64,000 nucleotides of DNA from Prostheceraeus crozeri (taxonomy: Eukaryota; Platyhelminthes; Polycladida; Euryleptidae): positions 62,001 through 126,000 of the forward strand of contig CAJQUW010007072.1 in NCBI GenBank assembly GCA_907163375.1, given 5' to 3'. Below the pieces are notes generated by a model. That model made no database searches, had not been told where the DNA came from, and saw nothing but the letters and a program-made list of their open reading frames with translations. The translations under genes were made by a program, and so were the position numbers. Of the stretch, positions 34,834 to 45,444 are shown piece after piece. Every line of letters starts with the position of its first letter. Positions within the stretch are counted from its first letter, which is position 1.

Positions 34834-36401
34834 CTACCTTAAAATCTACGGAATCAATGTATGTTGCAACGTTGATATAAAGTTAAAAGTTTCCTAAAAA
34901 GGAAGAAAACGATAGATCAACATGGTCGATATAATGTTGATATTTAGTAAAGTACCAACCTTTTTCATCGTGATTTGATTTCGAAAGTTCTACGTTCCAT
35001 CAATGTGTCAAGGTTCGAATTCCCCATGCAGAATTATCTCTGAATGGCTTTCATCAATGACATACCAAAATCGTCAACGTAAATGTTGCAGTAACAACTT
35101 GGCCAAGTTCTGCACATGCCACTTCGATCAAAGTTGCGGTAATAAACCTAAGAATATCTTCCAAAAATCTATAAATAGCCATTGACTGTCATTTTCAACT
35201 CCACATTGATTTATTTCATTTCAGTTTTATTTCAGCCAGTAATTACAGTGATTATCTTATGCCTCTGGTGCAAAGCTTAGGCAAATCCAAAAACCAGGAC
35301 AAAACCCGAAAGGCAAGCAATAGTGCGCGACGGAAAAGAAGAGAGGACTTTAAGTGCATTGGACATTACGGAAGAGGGGCTACAATAGTCAATGACAGAC
35401 ATAAAAATTTGACCTAAACTTTCAAGCAGACAGTGAAAAGAGTGAACGAACGTATTTCCACACATCAACGTTGAATAGAGTGCAAGAAGAAACAGACAAG
35501 TTCGCCATTATTTCACTAGCTGTCGTCTAGACCATGAGGATTGAGGATTGAGAGTTGTGGTTTTGAAATTCCAATTGGACAAATGGCTACAGCTGAAAAC
35601 CAAACATGTATATTGCGATCAAATATTCCTTATTTTCATTTCCACCCACATAATCGGCATGCTGCACCTGAGGGCATGCACATTTCTGTAGGACATTCCG
35701 ACACACCAATTCGTCACTACAGAAAGGTTGGAAATGTTGGCTGAGTTGTTCAAAAACTGAACAATGCAAAGCAGAAATTTGAATAGGCAAAAACGCTTTT
35801 CTTGGGAGTGTCTTAAGACTTCAGCCAAAGCATGGGAAAGTGAGGATTCAAGGAGATATTGACAAATTCATTTCAACCGCAGATTCAGGGAAAGGTTCAT
35901 AGTGATAATCATAGAGTACGTATATTAGGTAGAGTGGTAACTCCGCATTTATTAAATCCCCAATGTGTATACATTTCCGATTATATTAAATGAACTCAAG
36001 GGAGATACAGGTGGTATTATCACCAAATGTGAGATATGCACATTTATGCAGTTTTGCAGATATCACAACGGAATTGAATGATCATGATTGTAATGCAGGA
36101 GGAATGATGTTACTTCACTGATTCTCATGACAGCCTTGGAGACGTAATGTTAGCTAAATTAGCAAGTCGATGGGTTCCTATTACTTTCATGCTCAACCTC
36201 AAGAGTATTTTCTTAAGCATGATCATATCACATGCAACCTGCCACTGGCACAGCAAAATCACCTAATCAAAGAAAATGACTTAATTTAACTTTGAAAGAT
36301 GTAATTGGGTCCACATCATTATTCAGATTCAACAAATAAAACATGAATTTAGTGAATCATAAAATCATGCCGGTGAAAATTGAATTAAAAACTTGAAATT
36401 T
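34834..36401. other. 1.6 kb without a recognisable gene
   Basis: Overlapping 60-70 codon frames on both strands around 35.5-35.8 kb carry no motif. No repeat or RNA gene was recognised. Confidence 0.35.
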
Positions 36402-36745
36402 CAGCCAAGAAAGCACGAATGATATCGCAACTTTTTCATGAAGACTTTCATTATGATACAATTCATGAAATTCCCTTGATAAAATCAGCTTGATTTCCGC
36501 TTAGTTAGGATGCTTATCATCAAATATTCATTCCTTTTGATATCCAACTTGTTTCATACTACTTATATAGGACAGTCATCTCGGTAGTATATAAATTGGC
36601 AAATTTTGACTTTTTTCAAAAATGCTCAAATGGTGTTTTGGACCACAGGAGCGTAATCTCCGCAGAAAACTAAATCTTTCCATATAAAAATTTTCACTGC
36701 ATACAGATACGTTTTGAGTCGACACTACCTATATTTCCCTACTCT
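36402..36745 (+). repeat. Dispersed repeat family C, most complete copy C2
   Basis: Matches the reverse complement of 53450-53800 over most of its length, starting near CAGCCAAGAAAGC and including TTCCGCTTAGTTAGGATGCTT, TTTTGATATCCAAC, CATACTACTTATATAG, TCGGTAGTATATAAA and GAGTCGAC. Its right two thirds also match copy C1 at 1308-1568. No terminal inverted repeat or frame is obvious. Confidence 0.6.
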
Positions 36746-36798
36746 ATGGTGACAATTCAAGTAGGAAAATTCAGGAGATTTGTTGGCCACATAAAGTG

Positions 36799-36878
36799 GC
36801 GGTAAGCTAGCTCATTTGGTTAAGATGTTACTTTGTCGACTTCATAAGGGGGGATCCTGGGTTTGAGGTCGGTCTCCC
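36799..36878 (+). repeat. tRNA-derived SINE head (candidate)
   Basis: The A-box-like TAGCTCATTTGGTTAAG is followed by a B-box-like GGGTTTGAGGTC about 40 bp on. The second box departs from consensus, and the stems do not close well. It is either a retroposon head or an old tRNA pseudogene. Confidence 0.4.
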
Positions 36879-37040
36879 GGTTTCTAGGCACTGTCAATTT
36901 CGCTCAATTAATTCTCTCGGAATGAACACGCCACTTCAAATAACTCCTCATACTTTAATACTAAAATTCGAGCTAAAATAATTCACTTATTCCTTATAAA
37001 GATCATTTTCCTTATAACGAGCATTCTTCCTTGATATAAA

Positions 37041-37286
37041 ATTACTGTTTATGAGCACTGTCAAGAGTGCTATGTCGGGGAAACTCGTCGTCACTTTTAC
37101 ACTAGGATTAAAGAGCACATCAACGGCTGAGCAGCCTCTGAAATCTCATTACATCTTCATTCCCCAAATGAAAAGTTGTTCTCTATTTTGCTACTTTCTA
37201 ATTATACTCGTATTGGAGAAGCTTTGCTGATAAAGTCCATACAAGAACCAGGATATGAAACTCAGGAATACTCAGACTATGACTGA
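37041..37286 (+). pseudogene. Penelope-like element GIY-YIG domain remnant (copy 2)
   Basis: One frame from 37041 to the TGA at 37284-37286 encodes most of a GIY-YIG endonuclease. Seen: TVYEHCQECYVGETRRHF (the GIY and YIG strands with the C-x-x-C pair), TRIKEHI, then an in-frame TGA at 37128-37130, SEISLHLHS and TRIGEALLIKSIQEPGYE. The glutamate-alanine helix near the end is present. An upstream TGA at about 37032 cuts the frame, and no reverse transcriptase is visible. This domain is typical of the C-terminus of Penelope-like retroelements. Closest in style to neither of the other two copies here. Confidence 0.75.
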
Positions 37287-39376
37287 TAAGTTATTGTTAT
37301 TTTAGTTGTTATTTTTTGTTATTGTTATTATTGCTCGCGCTCCTTTTGAATGAACTCTGGCATGCATTTAAGTCTTTGTGCATGTATCACTATTACTGCT
37401 CAATGATGATGGTATGTTTCGAGTATTGAAGCATATTGAACAGTAAAAATATTTGATCAAAAAATGCTTCAATTACAGATGCACAAATTTTTGCAAATCA
37501 AGTTAATTTCAGCGAGTATTCATCACATACTACTTTTAGGATACTACTGACATGTCGTCTAAGCTAGCGCACCATTGATAATCAATCATTTCTGCTTCTT
37601 GAGAACGCATAGTAAATAGAATGATCAAATGCTGAAGTGCATCTTCGTTTGAAAAATGGGAGCAGAACCATGACATTGCAATAAAATCGTTCGACATTCG
37701 CAGACATATCAAGTGCCGGTACTTGATATTGACATTCGCCAACATGATGAAAAATTGCCTGTCTTAAAAATTGCGAATTATCACTGCTCGCTATCTAGTC
37801 TTAAATTCGTCTCCATTATTTCTTGGAAAATGGTATATTTTGTGTGATCATTGAATAGTTCATTTATAAACTCATTAAGTTACCGCTCTGAGGGCAGCCT
37901 ACGAAGCCGTCCTTTGTCAGAGCTTCAAGAGAATCCCCTGACCTTGCTGGTTGAGACGCGGATAAACATGAAAAGAGACAGACATAAAAATTTTGGCAAA
38001 TGTTAGGAGGACAGTCTGTACTTTACCTAAGGTACTTCTCTATATCAGGTCTAGAAATCTTGAATTCACTTTGGTCAACGTTGATGTCTAAATAATCACT
38101 CCAAAATCTCATCACATCAAAGATATCGTCTAAATTCTTTAATCTCTACATGATCCGGCTCACATAAACAGTGCGGGTGGTCGTTATCTCTTCAAGTACT
38201 TTCAAAGATATCAATAGTTGATAAAATACATGCCAATGGTGTTTAAGTCGCGGTTTTCATCCCTAACATGCAAGTACAATGTTGATAGTTTATTTAAAAA
38301 AAGATAAACCATTTTGAATTTTCCATTTATAGCACAGTCATGAATTTTAAAGTTATAACCGAATTCATCAACAAGCTACAATAGCCATTAATCAGTGCTT
38401 ATTTAGAATACTGAATTCAATTGAAATCTATATTTGCCTAGAATGACACAAACTGAAGCGCATTTCGAACACGTGATGAGGATCGTCAAAGCAAATCTAT
38501 TGCCAGACATTGATAGATTTGTTTGGCATTCTTCTGCTTGAATGTGTAAACAGTCTATAGCTGCCTACTTCAGGGCAAGTGCGAACTTTAATTTATTTCG
38601 CTTTCACCAGTTCTTGGGAAGACTTGAAGCTTTTTTCAATCATAGCTGGCTGTCACATAGAAGTCAGGAAAGATTTTCTTCGCGTCTTCAAGACATTTTA
38701 TTGTAAAGAATGTGAGAGAGCTAGCTCTTCAAAACTTTATCGAGCGACTGACGACAGCGATGGTTCATGTCTGTTTGGCAGAAATAAACATGATCGTTTG
38801 AAATTGACAGAAAATACAAATGCCAAAATGTCTCATTTGATGACAGTTTCTCATAGTATTCATAATCTCCTGAAATGCATTGCTTCGTCTGCTAATTTCT
38901 TTCGCAAGGGTGAAAGAATAGGTCTACGTGATGATAAATAGATCTCAGAGAGATCGTTATGTGATCAAAAAAGAATATCATTACTTATTTATGCTTGTCC
39001 TCGTGACTTATATGCTGAATAAACCATCACCGATCAGCTCGCTTCAATCCTAGTCCCATCAAGTGAAAAAGCGGCTGACTCGGCTGTTGAAGTTGCAATC
39101 AGAATCATGGAAATGACAAATCTCACTTTGAGGGATTAATTGAATGCTAGATCATTGTATTATTAAGTGTGCCAAACTCAGCAGTACAAGGATCTGCTCT
39201 GTATAATCAAGTGGAATGTGGCGATGTTTGACGTTCCGTGACTTGTAAGACGACTGTAACTGCAGCGTAAAAATTGTCGTTTTACTGATGTTGGATGAAA
39301 ATCTACAAAGTAAAAATAATAAGAAGCTCTTTCGCAAGCTTAGTAACAAAGCGTCAGTAGCTCTGAAGCTATTTAA
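37287..39376. other. 2.1 kb without a recognisable gene
   Basis: The 120-codon frame at 38579-38941 opens with GTG and has no known domain. TTGTTATT-rich simple sequence lies at 37290-37335. Nothing else was recognised. Confidence 0.35.
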
Positions 39377-39529
39377 ATGGATCCTCCACAAAATGTAGTG
39401 CAACTGAGACAGGCGCTGACCACCTGCTGGAATGAGATGCCTCGAACCTACATTCGGCGACTTATTTTGGGAATGCCTCGACGTGTAACAAGTTTACTTT
39501 TAGCCCGTGGAGGCTACACGCGATATTGA
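39377..39529 (+). pseudogene. Tc1-like transposase C-terminal fragment
   Basis: A 50-codon stretch ending in TGA at 39527-39529 matches the extreme C-terminus of Tc1 transposases. Seen: PPQNVVQLRQAL, CWNEMPRTYIRRLI, GMPRRVTSLLARGGYTRY. The order and spacing (W-x-x-I/M-P, then S/G-M-P-R-R, then G-G-Y-T-R-Y) are diagnostic. A stop lies just upstream and no SPDLNPIE block is found, so the rest of the gene is lost. The sequence differs from both other Tc1 copies, making a third subfamily. The downstream A+T-rich stretch with AATAAAGTAATATTTTTTGG is consistent with the usual 3' end. Confidence 0.8.
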
Positions 39530-40150
39530 ATTTTTCTTACATTTCTTCATGTAAATAAAGTAATATTTTTTGGAATTTAAAAAGTTTTCGTGTGTTGTTC
39601 TCATTTCATAGATAAGCTTGAATTATGTACTTACATGTACATGTAGTTTATGCATTATTGTAATATCCAATTTAAATAAAAATGGTGCGTTAGGGTCTAA
39701 TAATATTATAAAAATTAAGTTGATCTTTTAAAAGAAAAATAATTAAATAATAAAATAATTCAAATAATTCAAAATAATTAGAAGCAAACGTCTTAGATAT
39801 TCTTGAAACTAAATTCCCATCAACCCTCCAATATTAAAGATATTTATTGTACAAAGTAAAATCAACATTTCAAGCCCTGCTATCAAATGCTCGATGGGCT
39901 TTCGAATGAAAATATACCATTATAACTCCCGGCAATGATTGCATAATATATGAACCATTGATCATTAATTAGTTTTTTAATATTCTCGGTTAGAAGTTGA
40001 CAGCTGTCGCTACTGCGGGCGTGAATAGTCATCAAATCAATTGATTGATTGATCAGCGATGTCTTAGTGAATGAAAAAGAAAGAAATTTCAATGTGCAGT
40101 TATCATTGTTGCTGAGTGTAAAAGTATTTTGATAAATAAACTTGCATTCA
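39530..40150. other. A+T-rich sequence without a gene
   Basis: Includes a low-complexity AATAATT-rich run at about 39735-39780. No frame or element was recognised. Confidence 0.45.
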
Positions 40151-40695
40151 CAGAATTAGACAGGTCGTCTCTTCTTCTGTTTGACTAGAAGGGAAGCATT
40201 GGAACATGTAACGTTAATGAAATGGCACAATCTGCTGACATGATGCCCATAGATAATACCATAGCAATCGAACAATGAGCAGCCAGTTCAACATCAAGCA
40301 CGCCAAATTGTATTAAGTTTCATTGACTGTTATCAACCGGATCACACATCAAAGAGACACAGCCGATGTCAAGTTCGTGAACTTCGACATGATGAGATTC
40401 GATGAGAAGTTTGAGAACGTTTTTTCGTGCGCCTGCTAACTTTTTTGATAATGATCGGAGGGGCCAACATTATCGAGAAAACCTTTGCACAATGATCTGA
40501 ATTCTTCGAATATGAAGGAATCGTGGCGATCGGAGCATTTTGAAGGAATTTAGAGCAATCTGCAAGCGGGGCACGACTATTTTTCCTATTAAATTTCTTT
40601 TTGCCCACTTAGTAAGTTCCTGACCTTGCCGCCATCGCTTTGAATCAGTTTGCACTTCTAGCAAAGTGATACGCCGCGTAAACAATCTAATTCTG
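40151..40695. mobile_element. Family E inverted-repeat element, long copy (E2)
   Basis: It starts CAGAATTAGA and ends TCTAATTCTG, an exact 10-bp terminal inverted repeat. Its outer ~140 and ~80 bp match, in reverse orientation, the two halves of the short copy at 11161-11376. The additional ~320 bp in the middle show no transposase; two short minus-strand frames (40369-40608, 40470-40685) lack motifs. No target duplication is evident. It is a non-autonomous DNA element of unknown superfamily. Confidence 0.65.
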
Positions 40696-40990
40696 TATTT
40701 GCAATAAATCGGCTTGCAGCAAGAATCTACAGCAAGCGAAAAGTCGGATTTCTATGTCTTCTGCATTGTGCTGTGAGCAACTGATCATGACCTAGTCTGG
40801 TTCACAGTCTGGTACAGTTTACGCATGTTTCCTATTGAAGCACTATTTCCTGTTATATTTCATGTTAAATCCCTATCAGTTCATTGACTTAAGGTTTCCA
40901 GCTCGACGTTCTCCCATACCCAGTTGTGGCTTTGTCAGACTGTAGACCTACATACACGTACATCGACGCGCATCAGTCAGAAAATCAAGA

Positions 40991-41073
40991 ATGAAGAGTG
41001 CAGACCAAACTGCAATCGTGGAGGTCAATATTCACGCAGATGGTATTTCTAGAGACAAGAATGCTTTATCGAG
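40991..41073 (+). CDS. Possible first coding exon of a host gene (speculative)
   Basis: An ATG at 40991 starts 27 open codons that read MKSADQTAIVEVNIHADGIS and further polar residues. The frame runs directly into a good 5' splice site, GAG-GTAAGC (GT at 41074-41075). The local base composition is less A+T-rich than its surroundings. No second exon could be recognised downstream, and 27 open codons can occur by chance. It is listed only because no other host exon candidate in the window has both an ATG and a donor site. Confidence 0.15.
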
Positions 41074-41369
41074 GTAAGCTAAGCGCATTGTTATGAGAAA
41101 TTAGCCTCTTCTTAGCAAACGAGTTCTTAACTCTGACCGGACGCAAGCTTCTAAGTGATTTGAAGAAGGAATATATTGACATTCGAAAAGATCAAAGAAA
41201 AATGAAGAGAATGCTGAACGAAATGATGAGTGAATTAAAAATGAGCTTCAAATAATTAAAAGAAGCTAGACTCTCAGCAGGAGTAGTGAGATAATGTAGC
41301 ATAAAAAGCAAGGAAAAGAATCTTTGACTGTGGATCGTTTTATTCAGATTACGACACAATGACCTTAGT

Positions 41370-42045
41370 ATTGTTTGCAAATAACAAGTCTTTTGTGTTT
41401 GAATTACAAAGGATGACCTGTTATTGGGGTTTCGAAGAATCTGAGGAATAATCAAGCATTCGCGATCACTTGCAACGCATCAGGATTGTCCAATATTTGT
41501 TCCTCTTGTTCAATGTTGTTTACCGATTAATTAATGCTGCAATTTTTGATTATCGTATTTAAAATATTCGAAGACTTAATTAAAGCTTGTAAAAAGTTGA
41601 GCTTCCTTATTGCATGCAAACATATCATGATAATTTGGCTGAAATGCTGGTCGAAATATTTTCGTGCATTAAAAGCATTTGTGTTTTGCAAGAGCAGATA
41701 CTCAATCTTGCAGCAATTACCAATGTTGTAGAATCCTGAAAGCAATAAGTCTGTGATAATTTAGAATATGATTATATTATGTAAGCATTGTCAGTGTAAG
41801 TTCGTAGAGTGTTCTATTGGTCCCTTTATAAGTTGTTTCAAGAGATCGGACTGTTCCAGTGCGGTTCCACACCCTCGCCCGAACAAAGCTGCCAATACCA
41901 TGGCGACGCATCCACGGGTTATCATACATTAAATACAATTAACTTTGGTTAAACGACCAATTAACTTTAATTGCAATCATTTGTCATTACCACTTTAAAA
42001 GACTTCTTCTTTAATTTGAATATTTATTTTTTTTAAATTTGTTTG
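41370..42045 (+). repeat. Long direct repeat K, left copy
   Basis: Aligns with 45445-46195 in the same orientation with many small differences. Landmarks are TAATCAAGCATTCGCGA, TTTAAAATATTCGAA, TCATGATAATTTG, AGAATCCTGAAAGCAATAAGTCTGTGATAAT, TATAAGTTGTTTCAA-AGATCGGACTG, TGCGGTTCC and a TTAATTGCAAT-type tail. No reading frame is shared. The two copies are about 4.07 kb apart. They could be an old dispersed element, a decayed LTR pair or a local duplication. Confidence 0.6.
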
Positions 42046-42747
42046 GTTAAGTTATCAATATCTAATTTAGTTAATACGGTAAAACTTACGCAAATATGAT
42101 GTGCGCTGATATCAGGGACATGTGCGTAGCAATAATGATATTTTATGAATTAGTTGGTCTTGCCTATTGATTATCACAAATAAACGTCAGACTGAGTGTG
42201 GCACGTACTTGATATGAACTACATAATATGGCACAAGTTAGATTCAAATTTGCTCGCATTTTACGTGTAGGATGTACATGTAGATTTGTAGCTTCTAAGC
42301 TACAATGCACCGAATGAAGGTCAGTCTACTCTAACGACATGCATTTTTCATGCATGCTTTGGCCTATACTGAGGGCAAACTTGAACTATCGACAATCAGC
42401 ATAGAACGAATTATTGTTTACATTTAAATGTATGAATGAATGAACATTCAAGGTGTTCACGATAAAACAACATGCCACACCACAACTGCTTGAATGTCCA
42501 AAATAGCATGTTAAAATACTGTACATATATTTCGATCGAAGATGCAGCTACCTACGCAATATACAGATGCGTATTTCACTAATTCATGGTTCATTCACAA
42601 ATTCGAAACTCACAAATCTAGCACATTTGCACTCCGGTTAGCAGCTATTATGTGTCAGATAACCTAATCAGAACGTGTTATCACACAGACAGCTTTATGT
42701 ACATTGAGTGAAAGAAACTGCGAACTCTTTGAGTGTTACTCCATCTA
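42046..42747. other. No recognisable feature
   Basis: A+T-rich spacer between direct repeat K and foldback copy A1, without frames or repeats of note. Confidence 0.4.
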
Positions 42748-43402
42748 TTGGTCCGGCAGTCAGAACGAGGTCGAAAATGAGACTTTCACAGAATGATGCA
42801 CACCCTTTGCCTACTGCGAATCGGCACTTCTGCCGAGTTCTCTAGTGAGTTCCTCTTCTTGTCAGACAGGATCAAAGAAAAAGACATGTAAACCCAATGG
42901 GAGGCAGATTGCAGTTTTGGTTAAAATGAAATTTTGTATGTTTTCTCTCATTAAACGAAAAATACTAAGCCCAGTGTCATAATTTTTGTCATGGAATGTC
43001 TTCAGGTCATTTCCTATGATGTGCAAGTGCTACTGTCATGCTTCTGATCGACAATGTATGCGAGAATGTGGTTGAATGTGGATACAGTTGCTCAAAATAC
43101 AGTTTGTGTTTGCCGACATTAAGAGGCTCGCCAAATCTGCCATGCTAAAAATTATGACTCTAGGCTTAGTACTTTTTGTTTAATCAGAGAAAACTTAGAA
43201 AATTTCGTTTTAGCCAAAAGCTGCTATCTGCGTCCCATTGGATTAACATGTGTGTTTCTTTGATCCTGTCTGTCAAGAAGAGGAACTCACTAGAACTCGG
43301 CAGACGTGCAGACTCGTAGTAGGCATGTAGTGTACATCATTCTGTGAAAGTCTCATTTTCGGCCTCGTTCTCTGCAGAAACTCGTTCTGGCTGCCGGACT
43401 AT
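42748..43402. mobile_element. Foldback family A, near-complete copy A1
   Basis: The left end GGTCCGGCAGTCAGAACGAG and the right end CTCGTTCTGGCTGCCGGACTA form inverted arms that pair for well over 200 bp. They share GGCCGAAAATGAGACTTTCACAG, CTCGGCAGA/TCTGCCGAG, GTTCCTCTTCTTGTC and AATCCAATGGG-type boxes. A ~14-bp gap near the left end and a shortened loop make it about 70 bp shorter than copies A2 and A3. No protein. A TA lies at each border, but a longer target duplication is not clear. Confidence 0.8.
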
Positions 43403-43561
43403 ATAGCTGTTTTATGCTTCTATATTGCATATAGACATGTAGTATACTATTCTATATAATTTTATAACAATGAGCATTATAATGCCCTTATCTTTTCATA
43501 AAAATCAACCGATAATGCTGTAAGAGATGCGAATAACAATGCCGACAGCAGGTGGTAGTAG

Positions 43562-43633
43562 TTCTTCGTGTCTAGAATGTGTGCAATCTGCCCTTTGTAA
43601 AGAACAGATTGCACAGATTTTCAACACGAAGAA
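43562..43633. other. 72-nt stem-loop (pre-miRNA-like hairpin)
   Basis: TTCTTCGTGT...GTGCAATCTG on the left pairs with CAGATTGCAC...ACACGAAGAA on the right. The stem is about 29 bp with one internal mismatch patch of about 5 bases and a 14-nt loop. The geometry resembles a microRNA precursor but is equally compatible with a short foldback element. The perfect terminal 10 bp and 10-bp block next to the loop are seen directly; any function is inference. Confidence 0.5.
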
Positions 43634-43654
43634 AAAATAATCTGAATTTTTGTA

Positions 43655-44097
43655 GACTCTTGATACGTTTAGGGTGGCTTGCATTCTCAGCTTTCAAATG
43701 AGCTATGATATATCTGTTATTGCATTTGCTGAGCAGTGCTCAAAATATGAAATTCGCTCAATTCACATATCGCAATTTTCTAATGAAAACTTGCTAGTAT
43801 GAATATGAATCAGGCAGGGAGAGAATGATCATTTTTTGAGCTCTCTTTTGATATACTGGTCATCAAAGTCATTGAATAAGGAAAAAAGTAGTGACATTGT
43901 GAAGTTGTCGCAAAGTCATGACTCTTTTGACTAAAAATGTTATGTTCTCACTTTTTCATGAAATATTTTCATGTTTGGGATCTTCAGAATCCTTGCGATG
44001 CAAGGAGTGCGAATGTGCAAGCTTTGTTCAAATGAGTTCAATAGCTCTATTTCAAAAGTTTTCAATATTTTTCCTCATTACCGCTAAAGTACACGAA
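43655..44097 (+). repeat. Dispersed repeat family B, copy B1
   Basis: Matches 58545-58600 plus 60175-60530, the two sides of the nest at 58.5-60.5 kb. Shared boxes are TCAGCTT-CAAATGAGCTATGATA, CTCAAAATATGAAA-TCGCTCAATT, GGGGAGAATGA-CATTTTT, GAGCTCTCTTTTGA, CTTCA-AATCCTTGCGATG and ATGAGTTCAAT. Its right 78 bp are also one arm of an inverted repeat with 44190-44268. No protein is conserved. Confidence 0.6.
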
Positions 44098-44268
44098 CAA
44101 TCAAGGTAAACAATCTGCACTCGTGGCCAGAGAACAAAGACATGGCTTTGCTAATTGCTTTGTATTGAAACTTCGTTCACCTTGCATGGTGTTTGTGCAC
44201 TTTAGCGGCAATGAGAAAAATGTTGGAGAAGTTTGAAATAGACCTATTGAACTTATTATAACAAAGTG
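44020..44268. repeat. Inverted repeat at the right edge of family B copy
   Basis: 44020-44097 and 44190-44268 are imperfect reverse complements. Shared boxes are GAGTTCAATAG-TCTATTTC against GAAATAGA-CTATTGAACT, and CATTACCGCTAAAGT against ACTTTAGCGGCAATG. The spacer is about 92 bp. It may mark the end of the family B element or an inverted local duplication. Confidence 0.55.
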
Positions 44269-44354
44269 TGGTTTAGAAAAAATGAAGTATTGCGGTTTTC
44301 GACTTGAGTACATTACTTCTACCCGTTTAATCAGTCAGAACACGTGTCATCTTC

Positions 44355-45251
44355 ACCTACATTCTCATTGGGTCTACTAATGTACATTGTTCTATTTGAT
44401 TCTCTGGCAAGAAGAGAGACTAGGAGTACTCGGGAGACGCAGATTGGTAGCAATATGGTAAAATCGGGTAATATCGACAGTAAAGCCACTTTTCAAAAAT
44501 GATGGTTTAGAACTTCAGGAACTCATCCATGCGTGCAGCAAATTGCACCAACAAGTAGTTGACTCCCAAAGGTGCAACAGAAGCTTGGTGGAACGATTTT
44601 AGGTGAAAAGTTAGGTGTGCTCCATGTAATGATATTCGCCAAATATAGACAGATGCAGGGCGACATCGACTGTTCCCTAAAGGAGCGTCATAAAAGGACA
44701 AGTAAAATAAGCCAAAGACATTATATATTACATGAAACAAAACTGTATACATCTCTCATCTCTTCAATTGTCTGAAAATGCTAAGCTTCATCACTATGCA
44801 CGCTGGCGTTGCATGCATGAAAAATGTGCGGAAATCTTCTTCGTCTTTGACGTTTTCGCCTATCTAGACTGACTTTAGTTTATGAAATTTCAAATAATCA
44901 GACAATCAAAGAAACAACAGATGTGTGAAATTTCGCTTCATACAATATATAATTTCTTTAGTCTACTATACCTGATATTACCCGACAAAGTGTCGATGCG
45001 AACATCATTATATTTTACATACCTTGCTTTTCACCTAGAATTGTCAATCTAATTGATAAACTAACAAATTCGAGTAAGAAGATATTACTTAGATGCCATA
45101 GTTCATATCAAAACCTAGAAATATAGCCGTGAGAGCCCGAAAACCATTTTATTGTCGATAATCCCTGATTTTACTCTAATAGGCTGCATGTCTGTGAAAG
45201 TATAATCTTTTGCTTCGCTCCCTACAGATGATGGCTCTGGCTGCCGGACTA
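44355..45251. repeat. Foldback family A copy interrupted by ~0.73 kb (A5)
   Basis: 44355-44458 matches the middle of the right arm of family A (CATTGGGTCTAC..., TTTGATTCTCTGGCAAGAAG, ACTCGGGAGACGCAGATT). The missing end of the same arm reappears at 45185-45251 (TCTGTGAAAGT, CTTCGCTCCCTACAGA, CTCTGGCTGCCGGACTAT). The sequence between contains TCGGGTAATATC at 44464 and its inverse GATATTACCCGA near 44974, so another inverted-repeat element may have inserted. The 81-codon and 67-codon frames in the insert have no motif. Confidence 0.5.
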
Positions 45252-45444
45252 TTACAACATAGATGAAATTCTCGTTATCAATATTTTCTAAGTCCATAGC
45301 TCTGATTGAAGATTTATGATGGATGACAAGTTGTCAAAGGTCAGGAAGAAGAACATGATCTTGCAGAGAACAAAGAGTCACTGAATTTCTTAGAGACAAA
45401 AGCGATGAAGAGATCATAACAATACTGACCATTTAGATAAGGGG

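Noticed and set aside
38579..38941. 120-codon plus-strand frame as a gene
   Set aside because: Opens with GTG, has no recognisable domain and no supporting signals. A short resemblance to translated family B (CKEC-like) is too weak.
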